A stretch of DNA of 64,000 bases, taken from the NCBI RefSeq assembly GCF_000429265.1, contig NZ_KE386871.1:363977-427976 (forward strand), in the 5' to 3' direction. The DNA comes from Actinomyces gerencseriae DSM 6844. Its GTDB lineage: Bacteria > Actinomycetota > Actinomycetes > Actinomycetales > Actinomycetaceae. The position numbers and the translations under genes are program-made. Under the pieces are notes generated by a model. It was not told the DNA's origin. It ran no database searches and worked only from the letters and a program-made list of their open reading frames with translations. Below, piece by piece: positions 55,798 through 64,000 of this stretch. The number at the start of each line of letters is the position of its first letter. The first letter of the stretch is position 1.

Positions 55798-56160
55798 ATG
55801 TGGGAGGTAGACGTCGTGTTGATCGCCGACTGGCTCAGATCACTGGACCAAGCCTCCTACGAACAGGTCATCGCTGCGCTCGAAGTGCTTCGCGACCATG
55901 GACCTTCACTTGGACGCCCACTCGTCGGCACCATCACCACCTCTCGGTACCGCAACATGAAGGAGCTTCGCCCTGGATCAACAGGACGATCCGAAATTCG
56001 CATCCTTTTCGCCTTCGACCCCAGGCGCATGGCGATCTTGCTGATCGCGGGTGATAAAGCTGGCAAATGGGCTCAGTGGTACAAGAAGAACATTCCACTG
56101 GCCGATGACCTATTCGACGAACATATCCGCGCGTTGAGAAAGAAGAGACCAGCACGGTGA
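55798..56160 (+). CDS. higB: HigB-like mRNA interferase toxin (RelE superfamily, Gp49-like)
   Basis: 120 residues. EVDVVLIADWLRSLDQASYE, then PLVGTITTSRYRNMKELRPG and IRILFAFDPRRMAILLIAGD and a Lys-rich end match the phage-derived Gp49/HigB group, with the conserved R(N)MKELR and FAFDP blocks. It should cleave ribosome-bound mRNA. The antitoxin gene overlaps the stop, giving the toxin-first order of HigBA. A lower-GC region begins here. Confidence 0.88.
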   Translation: MWEVDVVLIADWLRSLDQASYEQVIAALEVLRDHGPSLGRPLVGTITTSRYRNMKELRPGSTGRSEIRILFAFDPRRMAILLIAGDKAGKWAQWYKKNIPLADDLFDEHIRALRKKRPAR

Positions 56161-56459
56161 TGACGATTGACGATATTCTCGCCGAGCGCCCCGTGGACCG
56201 CGGCCGCGTCGAGGCGCACAAGGCTCGGATGCTCTCAGAGGTTCGCGCCTATCGACTTCGAGAGCTCCGCGAAGATGCCGGATTGACGCAGGCGCAGGTG
56301 GCCGAACGCATCGGCGTCGGTCAGCGCCAAGTCTCCAAGATCGAGCACGGCGACCTCGACGCCGCGAAGATCGGCACGATCCGCCGCTATCTCGAGGCCG
56401 TCGGCGGCAGCCTCTCGCTCGAGTACGTCGCGGGAGACCGTCGGGTCGTGGTCGGGTGA
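56160..56459 (+). CDS. higA: HigA-like XRE antitoxin
   Basis: 99 residues from ATG 56160 (a GTG at 56157 adds one residue). The helix-turn-helix RELREDAGLTQAQVAERIGV, then GQRQVSKIEHGDLDAAKI is a clear XRE domain. It should neutralise the upstream toxin and bind the operator at 55770. Overlap with the toxin stop is 1-4 bp. Confidence 0.88.
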   Translation: MTIDDILAERPVDRGRVEAHKARMLSEVRAYRLRELREDAGLTQAQVAERIGVGQRQVSKIEHGDLDAAKIGTIRRYLEAVGGSLSLEYVAGDRRVVVG

Positions 56460-56670
56460 GGCCCCGGGGCCGGCAAAGTTGGTTTAGATGGTTGGACGGG
56501 CGATTAAAGCTTATTCATAGGAGTGTTTAGGGTATTTTATCGGTAATTGTGTGTCGCTAAGCAAGGTGCCGATCTTCCCCTGAAAGAATCTTTGGCATTC
56601 AAGCCAACTCAATCAGGAAGCAAGCCGCCGTCATGAATAGTAGCACGCGAATCCCCCGGCGTGCGGGCCC

Positions 56671-57349
56671 AGGGTGCTGGGACTGTTCCTGTGCGTACGC
56701 CTAACCCTGACCTACCCGCGTCACAACCTGCCCCAGAAGCTGCTCGCCGAGGTCCATGGCGTCTCGCAGGCCCCCTCCCGGGTCATCGCCACCTGCACGC
56801 CTCTGATCGCCCATGCGCTCGACGCCCAGGTGCCAGTCGTGGAGGATCCGGACCCCACGACCCAGCCGATCGTGGACGGCACCCTCCTTGAGTGCCGGTC
56901 CTGGAAGGACCACCCCGAGCTGTACTCCGGTAAACGCAAGACCACCGGACTGAACGTTCCAGGTCGCCTGCACTCCCTCGGGCCGCCTGGCGCGGGTCTC
57001 CGACCCCCAAGACGGACGCATCCACGACACCGAGGCCCTGCGCCGCTCCGAACTGCTCGACGCCCCCACCGACTTCCCGAACGGAGCCTCACCACCCAGG
57101 CACATTGGCGACGAGGGCTACATCGGACTAGGCATGATCACCCCGAAAAGAAAACCAGTGAAACTTCCCCTTCACCCCGACGACAAAGCCTACAACACCA
57201 CTGTCAACCAGATCCTCCATAAAATCGAGAGAGTCATCGCCAACATCAAGACATGGCGGGCCCTGCACACCAGCCGCAGACGGCCACTGCAAACCTTCCC
57301 GACAACCATCACATCCATCCTCGGACTCATATTTACCTACACCCCATGA
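56671..57349 (+). pseudogene. IS5-family (DDE_Tnp_4) transposase remnant
   Basis: Frame 1: LTLTYPRHNLPQKLLAEVHG, then VEDPDPTTQPIVDGTLLECR, SWKDHPELYSGKRKTTGLNV. After about 56965 the frame shifts: RLARVSDPQDGRIHDTEALR, APTDFPNGASPPRHIGDEGY, then MITPKRKPVKLPLHPDDKAY, IERVIANIKTWRALHTSRRR. This is a nearly full transposase with the DDE core (D in IVDGTLLE, D in HIGDEGY, E in KIERVIANIK), broken by a frameshift. Ends not identified. Confidence 0.75.
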
Positions 57350-57577
57350 ACAAGCCTCACTGCCTCGAGTTTTCGCCGTCGGGGTGAGGGCGTTCCTTGT
57401 CCTGGGATAATACGGGCTACTAATGTCCGTGCAGTCCAGGGACGGACCACTGGATCGTCCTGGGTATGGTGGAGGATCTGATGCCTTGGAAGGATGAGGA
57501 TCATGCCTGCAGTACCGGCAACGACGCCCTCCAACCTCATCCGACCCACCCATGAAAATCGAGACTCAACGGGAGCG

Positions 57578-57612
57578 AGTAGGGTGCCAGGTGTACCACC
57601 TGGCACCCTACT
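57578..57612. terminator. Perfect 16-bp-arm hairpin
   Basis: AGTAGGGTGCCAGGTG-TAC-CACCTGGCACCCTACT. It lies 8 bp beyond the stop of the leftward gene at 57621 and downstream of the IS remnant, so it may be a bidirectional terminator. It could also be a remnant of a mobile-element end. The 57350-57577 space shows no gene. Confidence 0.55.
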
Positions 57613-57620
57613 AACATGTC

Positions 57621-58205
57621 TCAGGCGGCTGCGCCGAGAATCTGGCGCTGCACCTTGAGGGAATGTTCCAGTCGGATGAGCGATCCAGTCTCAGCACTCG
57701 GTTCGGGCTCCCAGGAGGTCGCGTTCGCCTCCGCGAGCCGCAAGGTGTACTCCTCGACAAGTTCCACGACCTTCTCGGAGATCGATCCAGATTCTCGCGA
57801 AGCCCTTTCCCGAGCTCGCTCGACAGCACCAGACAAGCCATCGATGTGCTCCACAGTCAGCTCAGCCCGTTGCGCCGCTTCGATGTACGAGGAAAGAGAG
57901 GCATTGAGGTCGTCAACCAGGCACTTACTCTTCATCCTGTCCCTAACAAATACTAGCGTTGCAGCAAGCGTTAATGCACCGGCGAAGACGATCACCTTTC
58001 CTGGGGTCGAGCGCCAGACAGACCGGGCGGCCGCCGCAAGACGCCCTACTTCTTGTTCCGGCAGTACGCTCGTCTCCTTGAGGTGCTTGACGATATGTCC
58101 CGCCGGGTCACGAATCACCCCACCAGTGCGAACATAAGTGCCGTTCGCTATCCCGGCGGCAATGTCCGGAGGGACATCCAACACAACCTGAACGGGTACG
58201 CCCAT
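57621..58205 (-). CDS. Hypothetical membrane-linked protein of mobile-element type
   Basis: 194 residues. N-terminal VQVVLDVPPDIAAGIANGTY, then VRTGGVIRDPAGHIVKHLKE is a small conserved module seen in actinobacterial accessory proteins. A TM helix (KVIVFAGALTLAATLVFVRD, about 71-90) separates it from an alpha-helical, coiled-coil-like C-terminus (VERARERASRESGSISEKVV). Function unknown; its neighbours are IS debris. Confidence 0.65.
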   Translation of the reverse strand: MGVPVQVVLDVPPDIAAGIANGTYVRTGGVIRDPAGHIVKHLKETSVLPEQEVGRLAAAARSVWRSTPGKVIVFAGALTLAATLVFVRDRMKSKCLVDDLNASLSSYIEAAQRAELTVEHIDGLSGAVERARERASRESGSISEKVVELVEEYTLRLAEANATSWEPEPSAETGSLIRLEHSLKVQRQILGAAA

Positions 58206-58499
58206 CGTATCCTCCTTGTTTCCACTATGAGAAGTGAGCCTTTCTCATCAGAAAGATCCTCGAACCGGCCGGGATCGGCGCGATGACGTGGGAGTGCCCG
58301 GGACGACGCGGGGCGGTGCCCGTGCGCGCCACCCCCACTCCGCGCCCATCCTCCCCGCAGCACCGTACCGATCCCCGTTCTCGAGCCGCAGCTCCTGGTG
58401 AGAAAAACTGAGTTGTAGCAACGCTCGGGTACGTAGAGTGCGATCCCACCGCCTTCGCCGCCTTCCTCAGGGAGCACCGGGCCAAGATCCGGCCGCAGC

Positions 58500-58734
58500 A
58501 ACCCCATCGAGCAACTCAACCGTGAGATCAAGCGCCGAGCCGATATCGCCCAGGTCTTCCCCGACCGCGAGCCCGCCACCCGCCTGATCGGATCCACCCT
58601 GCCAGAGCAACAAGGAGTAGCAGTACGGCGAACGACGATACTTCTCCCAGACCTTCCTCCGTCGCCTGACCGACATGCTCCACACCGACAGCACTGACAA
58701 CCGCACCGCCCTGCCCGCCACCATCACCACCTGA
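58500..58734 (+). pseudogene. IS256 (mutator)-family transposase C-terminal remnant
   Basis: NPIEQLNREIKRRADIAQVF, then PDREPATRLIGSTLPEQQ; the frame then shifts and continues QYGERRYFSQTFLRRLTDML, HTDSTDNRTALPATITT-stop. This is the C-terminal part of a mutator transposase. The rest of the 58206-58499 gap has no gene. Confidence 0.75.
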
Positions 58735-58770
58735 CCGAAAGAACACCACCCCAAGAGACTTGACCATCAT

Positions 58771-59655
58771 CTAGGCGCGCACCACGAGGCCAGCCGCGAA
58801 CCAGTGAACGAGCGTGACTGCGAGGCCCACCGCCACGGTCGCCTCTTCGAGGCTCACCTTGCCCGGCGCGCTCGGTTTCCCATCGTCGTGCCGATCATGC
58901 TGCCCACGCCAGAGAACACGCATCATGCCCTCAAGGACATCTCCGGTGGGAGCGCGATCGCATTGCTTTGACATCGGCACATGCCAGCGCTGCGTCCCCA
59001 CGATGTTGATTGCCTTGCCCAGCGTGGCGCTCCCGTCATCGGGACAGAGCAGCGGGCAGGCGACGCCCTCGACAGCCTTGACAGCCTCCGCGTAGGCCCC
59101 CGTCGGGTCCGGCCTCACACCATAGAGCAGTTCCCATGCGTGAGCGAGGCGCCGCCCTGAACGACCGCCCTCCTGCATGGCGCTCTCAGCGGCTACCTGT
59201 ACGCCTTCCGGGACACGTCGCTCCAGAGCCTTAAAGCCGTCCCTCTCGCCAACCTTCCACTTCGAGTTGCCTCGTCGCAGAAGCTCGTCGATCTCCTCTT
59301 CGTGCGCGTGGGTAGAGTGCACCAAGAGGTAGTCCGCTACATCAAGCGGGTCTACAGATGCGCACTGAATATTCTCGATCGCCACCCAGAGCGAGTCCGA
59401 AGAGGTATAGACCTCGTCAGGCACCGAGAAGCGCAACGCGACCCCCATCGCTTCCATCAGCGGACAGTCGAGCTCAAGGTCGTCCATCTCGACGAAGCCA
59501 TAGTCACAATCTTCAGGGACCTTCCCAAGCGCCGAGTAGACCCAGTTCCAGAACTGCCGATCAATCCACTCCGGTACGCCCTCGTGCAGCGCGTCATACT
59601 CCGCCACCCGCTCCTCCGTCTGCACACTGAGTGGCCGCCACACCGCGTCTGCCAT
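58771..59655 (-). CDS. Abortive-infection-like (Abi C-terminal/HEPN-type) protein
   Basis: 294 residues. The C-terminal half has AHAWELLYGVRPDPTGAYAE, AVKAVEGVACPLLCPDDGSA-TLGKAINIV, then RVLWRGQHDRHDDGKPSAPG, KVSLEEATVAVGLAVTLVHW, like the Abi-C domain fused to many accessory proteins. The N-terminal half (RVAEYDALHEGVPEWIDRQF) is unassigned. ATG 59655 has GGAG upstream; the extension to 59820 has no homology. Placed in an IS-rich lower-GC island, it is a possible phage-defence gene (inference). Confidence 0.62.
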   Translation of the reverse strand: MADAVWRPLSVQTEERVAEYDALHEGVPEWIDRQFWNWVYSALGKVPEDCDYGFVEMDDLELDCPLMEAMGVALRFSVPDEVYTSSDSLWVAIENIQCASVDPLDVADYLLVHSTHAHEEEIDELLRRGNSKWKVGERDGFKALERRVPEGVQVAAESAMQEGGRSGRRLAHAWELLYGVRPDPTGAYAEAVKAVEGVACPLLCPDDGSATLGKAINIVGTQRWHVPMSKQCDRAPTGDVLEGMMRVLWRGQHDRHDDGKPSAPGKVSLEEATVAVGLAVTLVHWFAAGLVVRA

Positions 59656-59893
59656 ACGTCTCCGCCTTCCGCTCGAATACTTTGCAGACGCAACGGTAGC
59701 GAGCACCACCGACAGCGACTTCCCCGCTGCTATGAAGAACCGACGAGCGAAGCACTCAAGGCATCCCGCCTCCCAGAGAGGGACCTCGACACCGACGACT
59801 GCCTCGCCAACTCCGCACACGTGGCGCGCCGCAGACGCAGCGAGGCCCCGAGCGACACTTTCTCCTGAGGCCTCGACGTTCAGCCAGCGTCGG

Positions 59894-61000
59894 TCAAGAC
59901 GTTGTATTGAACCGGAACTCCACCACGTCGCCGTCGGCCATGACGTAGTCCTTGCCCTCCATGCGCACTCGGCCGTGGGCGCGGGCCTCGGCCACGGAGC
60001 CGTATTCCACGAGCTCGTCGTAGCCGACGATCTCGGCCTTGATGAAGCCGCGCTCGAAGTCGGTGTGGATGACGCCGGCGGCCTGCGGCGCGGTCATCCC
60101 CTTGCGGATCGTCCAGGCCCGCGACTCCTTCTCCCCCGCCGTCAGATAGGTCTGCAGCCCGAGGGTGTCGAAGCCGACGCGCGCCAGCTTGTCCAGGCCC
60201 GACTCCTCCTGACCGTTCTCATGCAGCAACTCGGCCGCCTCCTCCGGCTCCAGCTCCACGAGCTCGGCCTCGAACTGGGCATCCAGGAAGACCGCCTCGG
60301 CCGGCGCCACCAGCGCCCGCAGCTCCGACTGCCTCGCCTCGTCGGACATACCGGCATCATCCATATTGAACACGTGGATGATCGGCTTGGTCGTCATGAG
60401 CTGGAAGGTGCGCAGCACCTCGTCGTCGATCCCGGCCCTGGCGGCGGCCCCCGAGGCCACGGCCGCGGAGAGCACGGTTCCCTCCTCCAGAATCTTGAGG
60501 GCCGCCCGCGCGGTCTCCAGCACCGCGGCCTCGGTCCTCTTGCCGCGCACTTCCTTCTCCAGGCGCGGGATGGCCTTCTCCAGGGTCTGGATGTCGGCCA
60601 GCACCAGCTCGGTGGCGATGGTCTCGATATCGCCGGCGGGATCGACCTGGCCGTCGACGTGGGTGACATCGGGATCGTCGAAGGCGCGCGTCACCATGCA
60701 GATCGCGTCGGCCTCCCGGATGTTCGCCAGGAACTGGTTGCCCAGTCCCTCGCCCTCGCTCGCCCCGCGCACGATCCCGGCGATGTCGACGAAGGAGACG
60801 GTCGCGGGCACCACCCTGCGCGAGGAGAACATCTCGGCCAGCCGGTCCAGACGCGGATCGGGCAGCGGGACGACGCCGACGTTCGGCTCGATCGTGGCGA
60901 AGGGGTAGTTCGCCGCGAGGACGGTCGCGCGGGTGAGGGCGTTGAACAGGGTGGACTTGCCGACGTTGGGCAGTCCGACGATTCCAATGGTGAGTGCCAC
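59894..61000 (-). CDS. ychF: Redox-regulated ATPase/GTPase YchF (Obg-like)
   Basis: 368 residues. G1 GLPNVGKSTLFNALT, G3 FVDIAGIVRGASEGEGLGNQ, and the unusual G4 FNMDDAG; then a coiled coil and the C-terminal TGS domain (ARAHGRVRMEGKDYVMADGD). It prefers ATP, associates with ribosomes and moderates stress responses. The start at 61000 matches the family. Confidence 0.97.
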   Translation of the reverse strand: MALTIGIVGLPNVGKSTLFNALTRATVLAANYPFATIEPNVGVVPLPDPRLDRLAEMFSSRRVVPATVSFVDIAGIVRGASEGEGLGNQFLANIREADAICMVTRAFDDPDVTHVDGQVDPAGDIETIATELVLADIQTLEKAIPRLEKEVRGKRTEAAVLETARAALKILEEGTVLSAAVASGAAARAGIDDEVLRTFQLMTTKPIIHVFNMDDAGMSDEARQSELRALVAPAEAVFLDAQFEAELVELEPEEAAELLHENGQEESGLDKLARVGFDTLGLQTYLTAGEKESRAWTIRKGMTAPQAAGVIHTDFERGFIKAEIVGYDELVEYGSVAEARAHGRVRMEGKDYVMADGDVVEFRFNTTS

Positions 61001-61151
61001 GGCGCGAGTCTAGCGGCCGGACGACGGCGGCCGCCCCCGCCGGCATCCCGGACTACGACCCGGCCCGGCACTCGGGCGACGCACGACGGCGCACCCGGAC
61101 GATGCCCGTCACAGCGCCGCCCCACCCGCCCCGCTCAGCGCCCCAGCCGCA

Positions 61152-61181
61152 TTGACGCGGCATCTTATTCGTTGTTGAATA
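61152..61181 (+). promoter_or_regulatory. Candidate promoter and operator for the MFS operon
   Basis: TTGACG (61152-61157), 17 bp, then TTGAAT (61175-61180), with a 5-bp-arm inverted repeat TATTC-GTTGTT-GAATA (61166-61181) across the -10. It fits a substrate-responsive repressor site, but no regulator gene is visible in the window. Confidence 0.4.
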
Positions 61182-61235
61182 CTTACTAAGCGGTCATTTC
61201 CGCTCCCCGTTCCCGACATCGGCCAAAGGAGTTCC

Positions 61236-62678
61236 ATGTCCACTGAGTCCACCACCGCCGCGCGCGATCCTCTGTTCGAGGAGCCGGCGCGGCCCGGCAC
61301 GTCGGCGAAGTACCTCGGCGGTCGTCCCTACTACCAGTACGTCGTCTCCTTCATCATCGCCTCGGTCTTCCTGTACTCCTGCTACGCGGCCATGGCGGGC
61401 ATCCTGCTGCCCAACTCCGTGCAGACCATCGAGTTCCGGCACTTCTTCGCCGGCACGAGCGTCCAGACCATCAACGACGTCCAGGCGCTGACCGATCTCA
61501 AGCAGGCCGTCGATGCGGGCACGGCCACCGCCACCGCCGACCAGCAGCACCTCCTCGACCTCCTGGCGCAGTACGACGCCGCGCGGGCCAAGTCGATCTC
61601 CCTGATGATGTCGATCGGCTCCTTCTTCACCCTGTTCGCCCAGCCGATCGTCGGGGTCCTCTCCGACCGCTGGCGCTCGGCGTTCGGCCGGCGCGCCTTC
61701 TGGATCGTCGCCGGGGCCGTCGGCGGCGCGATCTTCATGGTCGGACTGCGCTACTCCAGCACGATCGCGCTGCTCACCCTGTTCTGGACCGTGGGCCAGG
61801 TCTCGCTGAACTTCATGCAGGCGCCGCTGTCCACAACCGTGGCCGACCGCGTCCCGGAGAACAAGGTCGGCATGATCTCGGGCCTGTCCGGGGTCGGCAT
61901 GATGGCCGGCTTCACCGGCGGGAGCGTCGTGGCCGGCATCCTGTTCAACATCCTGGGGCTGAACACCTACTTCGTCTTCGCCCTGGCCGTCGTCGTCGGA
62001 GCGCTCCTGTTCGTCACCCTGGCCAAGGACCGCTCCTCCAAGGACCTGAAGGTCGCCTCCTTCGACTGGATCTCCTTCATCAAGGGCTACGCGATCCCGT
62101 TGCGCGACCACGACTTCCGCTGGACCTGGGTCGCCCGCTTCTTCATGTTCTTCGGCTACACCGCCATCTCCAACTTCGTGCTGTACATTCTGCAGATCCA
62201 CATCCAGCCCGCCCTGTCGGCCTCCGAGGCGAACACCACCTACGCCGGTCTGTCCTCCGCCGCCCTGCCCGGCCAGCTGATCATGATGCTCGTCGCGGGC
62301 AAGCTCTCCGACAGGGTCGGGCGCCGCAAGCCCTTCGTCATCGGCTCGTCCGCCTTCATCGCGGCGATCATGCTCATCCCGATCTTCGTGCCCACGCTGC
62401 CGGCCTTCTACGCGTTCTTCGTCCTGCTGGCCGCCTCCTACGGCATGTACATGGCCGTGGACGTCGCCCTGTTCATCGACGTCCTGCCCGACAAGGACGC
62501 CGCCGGCCGCGACCTGGGCGTGGCCAACGTGGCCTCCAACATCGGTCAGATGCTCGCCCCCGTCGCCGCCGGGCAGATCGTCGCCATCACCGCCGGCTAC
62601 AACGCCCTGTTCTGCATGTCCATCATCGCGGTGGCGATCAGCGCCGTCGCGATCGTCCCCGTCAAGAAGGTCAAGTAA
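61236..62678 (+). CDS. MFS sugar/nucleoside transporter
   Basis: 480 residues, 12 TM helices. A large loop after helix 1 (LTDLKQAVDAGTATATADQQ) and motif A equivalents GVLSDRWRSAFGRRAFW and GKLSDRVGRRKPFV fit the SLC45/GPH-like sugar carriers of actinobacteria. AAAGGAG is 5 bp upstream. The nucleoside hydrolase and esterase genes downstream suggest import of a nucleoside or glycoside (inference). Confidence 0.88.
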   Translation: MSTESTTAARDPLFEEPARPGTSAKYLGGRPYYQYVVSFIIASVFLYSCYAAMAGILLPNSVQTIEFRHFFAGTSVQTINDVQALTDLKQAVDAGTATATADQQHLLDLLAQYDAARAKSISLMMSIGSFFTLFAQPIVGVLSDRWRSAFGRRAFWIVAGAVGGAIFMVGLRYSSTIALLTLFWTVGQVSLNFMQAPLSTTVADRVPENKVGMISGLSGVGMMAGFTGGSVVAGILFNILGLNTYFVFALAVVVGALLFVTLAKDRSSKDLKVASFDWISFIKGYAIPLRDHDFRWTWVARFFMFFGYTAISNFVLYILQIHIQPALSASEANTTYAGLSSAALPGQLIMMLVAGKLSDRVGRRKPFVIGSSAFIAAIMLIPIFVPTLPAFYAFFVLLAASYGMYMAVDVALFIDVLPDKDAAGRDLGVANVASNIGQMLAPVAAGQIVAITAGYNALFCMSIIAVAISAVAIVPVKKVK

Positions 62679-62686
62679 CCGCACGA

Positions 62687-62726
62687 CGCGCGGGGTCGGC
62701 GCGCCGCGGCGCGCCGACCCCGCGCG
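62687..62726. terminator. 40-bp perfect palindrome between transporter and hydrolase genes
   Basis: 20-bp arms with no spacer (CGCGCGGGGTCGGCGCGCCG and its complement). As RNA it folds into an 18-bp stem with a 4-nt loop. It lies 8 bp after the transporter stop and would lower or end transcription into the next gene. Both genes still may share a promoter. Confidence 0.65.
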
Positions 62727-62778
62727 GGTCCGCACCGCCCTGCCCACCCCGTCCGACGAGCTCAACGAGGAGTCCAGA

Positions 62779-63828
62779 ATGACCGACGCGCCCACCGCCT
62801 CTGCAGCGCCGACAGAGCCGACCGCCCCCAGGACCTGGGCCTATGGAACCCGGCCCTGGCTTCCCGGGGCCTCCCGTCTCGACGACGTCCGCCCCCGCAC
62901 CCGGGTCATCGTCGACAACGACTTCGCCGGCGACCCCGACGACCTCTTCCAGCTCGCCCATCACCTGCTCGTCGAGGGCACCGAGGTGCGCGGCGTCGTC
63001 GTCTCCCGGCTGCGGGAGGACGACGCCTGGAACCGCACCGACTCCTCGATCCGGGCGGGACGCGAGCGGGTCGAGACCCTGCTGACGGCGATGGGCGTGA
63101 CGGGAATCGACCTCCACGACGGCGACGACCGCGGCTTCGACGCCTACGACGGCCCCACCGACGCCTCGCGGTTCATCGTCGAGGAGGCCATGCGCGACGA
63201 CGACCGGCCCCTGTACCTGGTCGCCGGCGGATCGCTCGGCGACGCGGCCCGCGCCTACAGGGCGGAGCCGGCCATCGCCGAGCGCCTCACCCTGATCTGG
63301 ATCGGCGGCTCCGAGCACGCGGGCCTGGCCTGGGTGCCCGAGGGGGCCACCACGCTGGAGTACAACATGGCGCTCGACATCGCCTCCGCCATGTACGTGT
63401 TCAACGAGACGCGGGCCCGCATCTGGCAGATGCCCCGCGACGTCTACCGCTCCGCCCAGGTGTCCCTGCCCGTCATCCGCCGCGGCTGCACCGCTGCCGG
63501 GGCGCTGGGCCGATACCTCCTGGAGCAGCTGGAGGGAGTGCGCTCCATGATGGCGGGCATGGGCGTGCACCCCGGCGCGACCTACGTGCTCGGCGACCAG
63601 CCACTGGTCCTCCTGTCCTCCCTGCAGACGACCTTCGAGCCCGACACGGCCTCCTCCTCCTACGACATCGTGCCCACGCCGCAGCTGGCCGAGGACGGGA
63701 CCTACCGCTACCCGCAGGAGACCCGCCCCATGCGCCGCTACCGGCGCATCGACAACAACCTGCTCTTCGACGACATGTTCGCCTCCTTCACGGCCCTGGC
63801 CGACTGGCTGGAGGGCGGAGACTCCTGA
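62779..63828 (+). CDS. Inosine-uridine-preferring nucleoside hydrolase
   Basis: 349 residues. Calcium-site motif VIVDNDFAGDPDDLFQLAHH (DxDxxxDD); further family blocks LYLVAGGSLGDAARAYR, LIWIGGSEHAGLAW and EYNMALDIASAM (Asn/Asp ligands). It hydrolyses the N-glycosidic bond of ribonucleosides. GAGGAG lies 8 bp upstream. It follows the MFS carrier, so imported nucleosides are probable substrates. Confidence 0.92.
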   Translation: MTDAPTASAAPTEPTAPRTWAYGTRPWLPGASRLDDVRPRTRVIVDNDFAGDPDDLFQLAHHLLVEGTEVRGVVVSRLREDDAWNRTDSSIRAGRERVETLLTAMGVTGIDLHDGDDRGFDAYDGPTDASRFIVEEAMRDDDRPLYLVAGGSLGDAARAYRAEPAIAERLTLIWIGGSEHAGLAWVPEGATTLEYNMALDIASAMYVFNETRARIWQMPRDVYRSAQVSLPVIRRGCTAAGALGRYLLEQLEGVRSMMAGMGVHPGATYVLGDQPLVLLSSLQTTFEPDTASSSYDIVPTPQLAEDGTYRYPQETRPMRRYRRIDNNLLFDDMFASFTALADWLEGGDS

Positions 63829-63840
63829 AAGACTGAGGAC

Positions 63841-64000
63841 ATGAACGAATCCGTCCTCTCCGCCGTCGTGACCACGACCCACGGCCCCGTCCGCGGGCGG
63901 GTCGCGGACGGTGTCACCTCCTTCAAGGGGATCCGCTACGGGGCGGACACGGCCGCCCATCGCTTCGAGCCGCCGCGCCCGCCGACGCCGTGGACCGAGA
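63841..64000 (+). CDS. Type B carboxylesterase, N-terminal part (runs off the right edge)
   Basis: [20 protein letters not shown], then [31 protein letters not shown]: the standard opening of carboxylesterase/lipase type B (GxVRG..D.GV..FKGIPYA). Starts 12 bp after the nucleoside hydrolase; GAGGAC before ATG. Catalytic residues lie outside the window. Confidence 0.85.
   Translation, partial: MNESVLSAVVTTTHGPVRGRVADGVTSFKGIRYGADTAAHRFEPPRPPTPWTE

Overview
The window is very GC-rich (about 70% by eye) and reads as the chromosome of a Gram-positive actinobacterium, most likely Actinomyces/Schaalia (Actinomycetaceae). Supporting signs are two LPXTG wall-anchored proteins, a fdxA-dapC pair, gltA, typA, an M18 aminopeptidase, ychF, BioY, a VanW-domain protein and strongly GC-biased codon use. 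The species assignment is an inference. I saw no rRNA or tRNA genes and no cas genes.

Layout. 0-15 kb: a truncated methyltransferase, an exported protein, an LPXTG GDSL hydrolase, citrate synthase, dapC, fdxA, a Pro/Ala-rich membrane protein, a giant VanW protein with 432-bp internal repeats, and typA. 14.4-20.6 kb: a peptide ABC-transporter operon (binding protein, two permeases, double ATPase, then a PH-like protein and a small membrane protein) whose binding protein is circularly permuted. 20.7-35.5 kb: metabolic and housekeeping genes (flavin monooxygenase, bile-acid-type symporter, BioY, a PLP enzyme, Nudix, patatin, old yellow enzyme, M18 peptidase, HAD, GtrA, PTH2-like, M48, GNAT) and an LPXTG CAP-domain protein. 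35.9-41.3 kb: a ParA-like ATPase, a protein of unknown function, a regular 20-bp-period mirror-image motif array, pseudogene debris and a glycosyltransferase. 41.6-54 kb: a paralogous membrane-protein pair (second copy broken), a P-loop kinase, a PQQ-like protein, a TetR/DHA2 drug-export pair, VOC, methyltransferase, SDR and DfsB genes. 54-59.7 kb: an accessory island with HigA debris, an AAA ATPase behind twin palindromic operators, a HigBA toxin-antitoxin pair, IS5- and IS256-family remains and an Abi-like gene. 59.9-64 kb: ychF, then an MFS carrier, nucleoside hydrolase and carboxylesterase probably acting together in uptake and breakdown of a nucleoside or glycoside.

Three things stand out. 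(1) At least six sites, mostly between genes, carry X-spacer-X units. Each has its own 27-32 bp repeat X, a 29-33 bp unrelated spacer, and a 59-62 bp period; one has four copies and one has three. This is the geometry of type I-E CRISPR units, but with a different repeat at every site, as expected if a Cas1-Cas2-like integrase inserted spacers at off-target positions and duplicated the target (neo-CRISPR loci). Two sites look like insertions into previously contiguous coding sequence. (2) The ABC binding protein has its C-terminal lobe moved to the front. (3) The ParA-like/unknown-protein pair is followed by five direct and four inverted copies of one 9-bp motif placed every 20-21 bp around a perfect 18-bp-arm palindrome, which resembles a centromere or iteron site.
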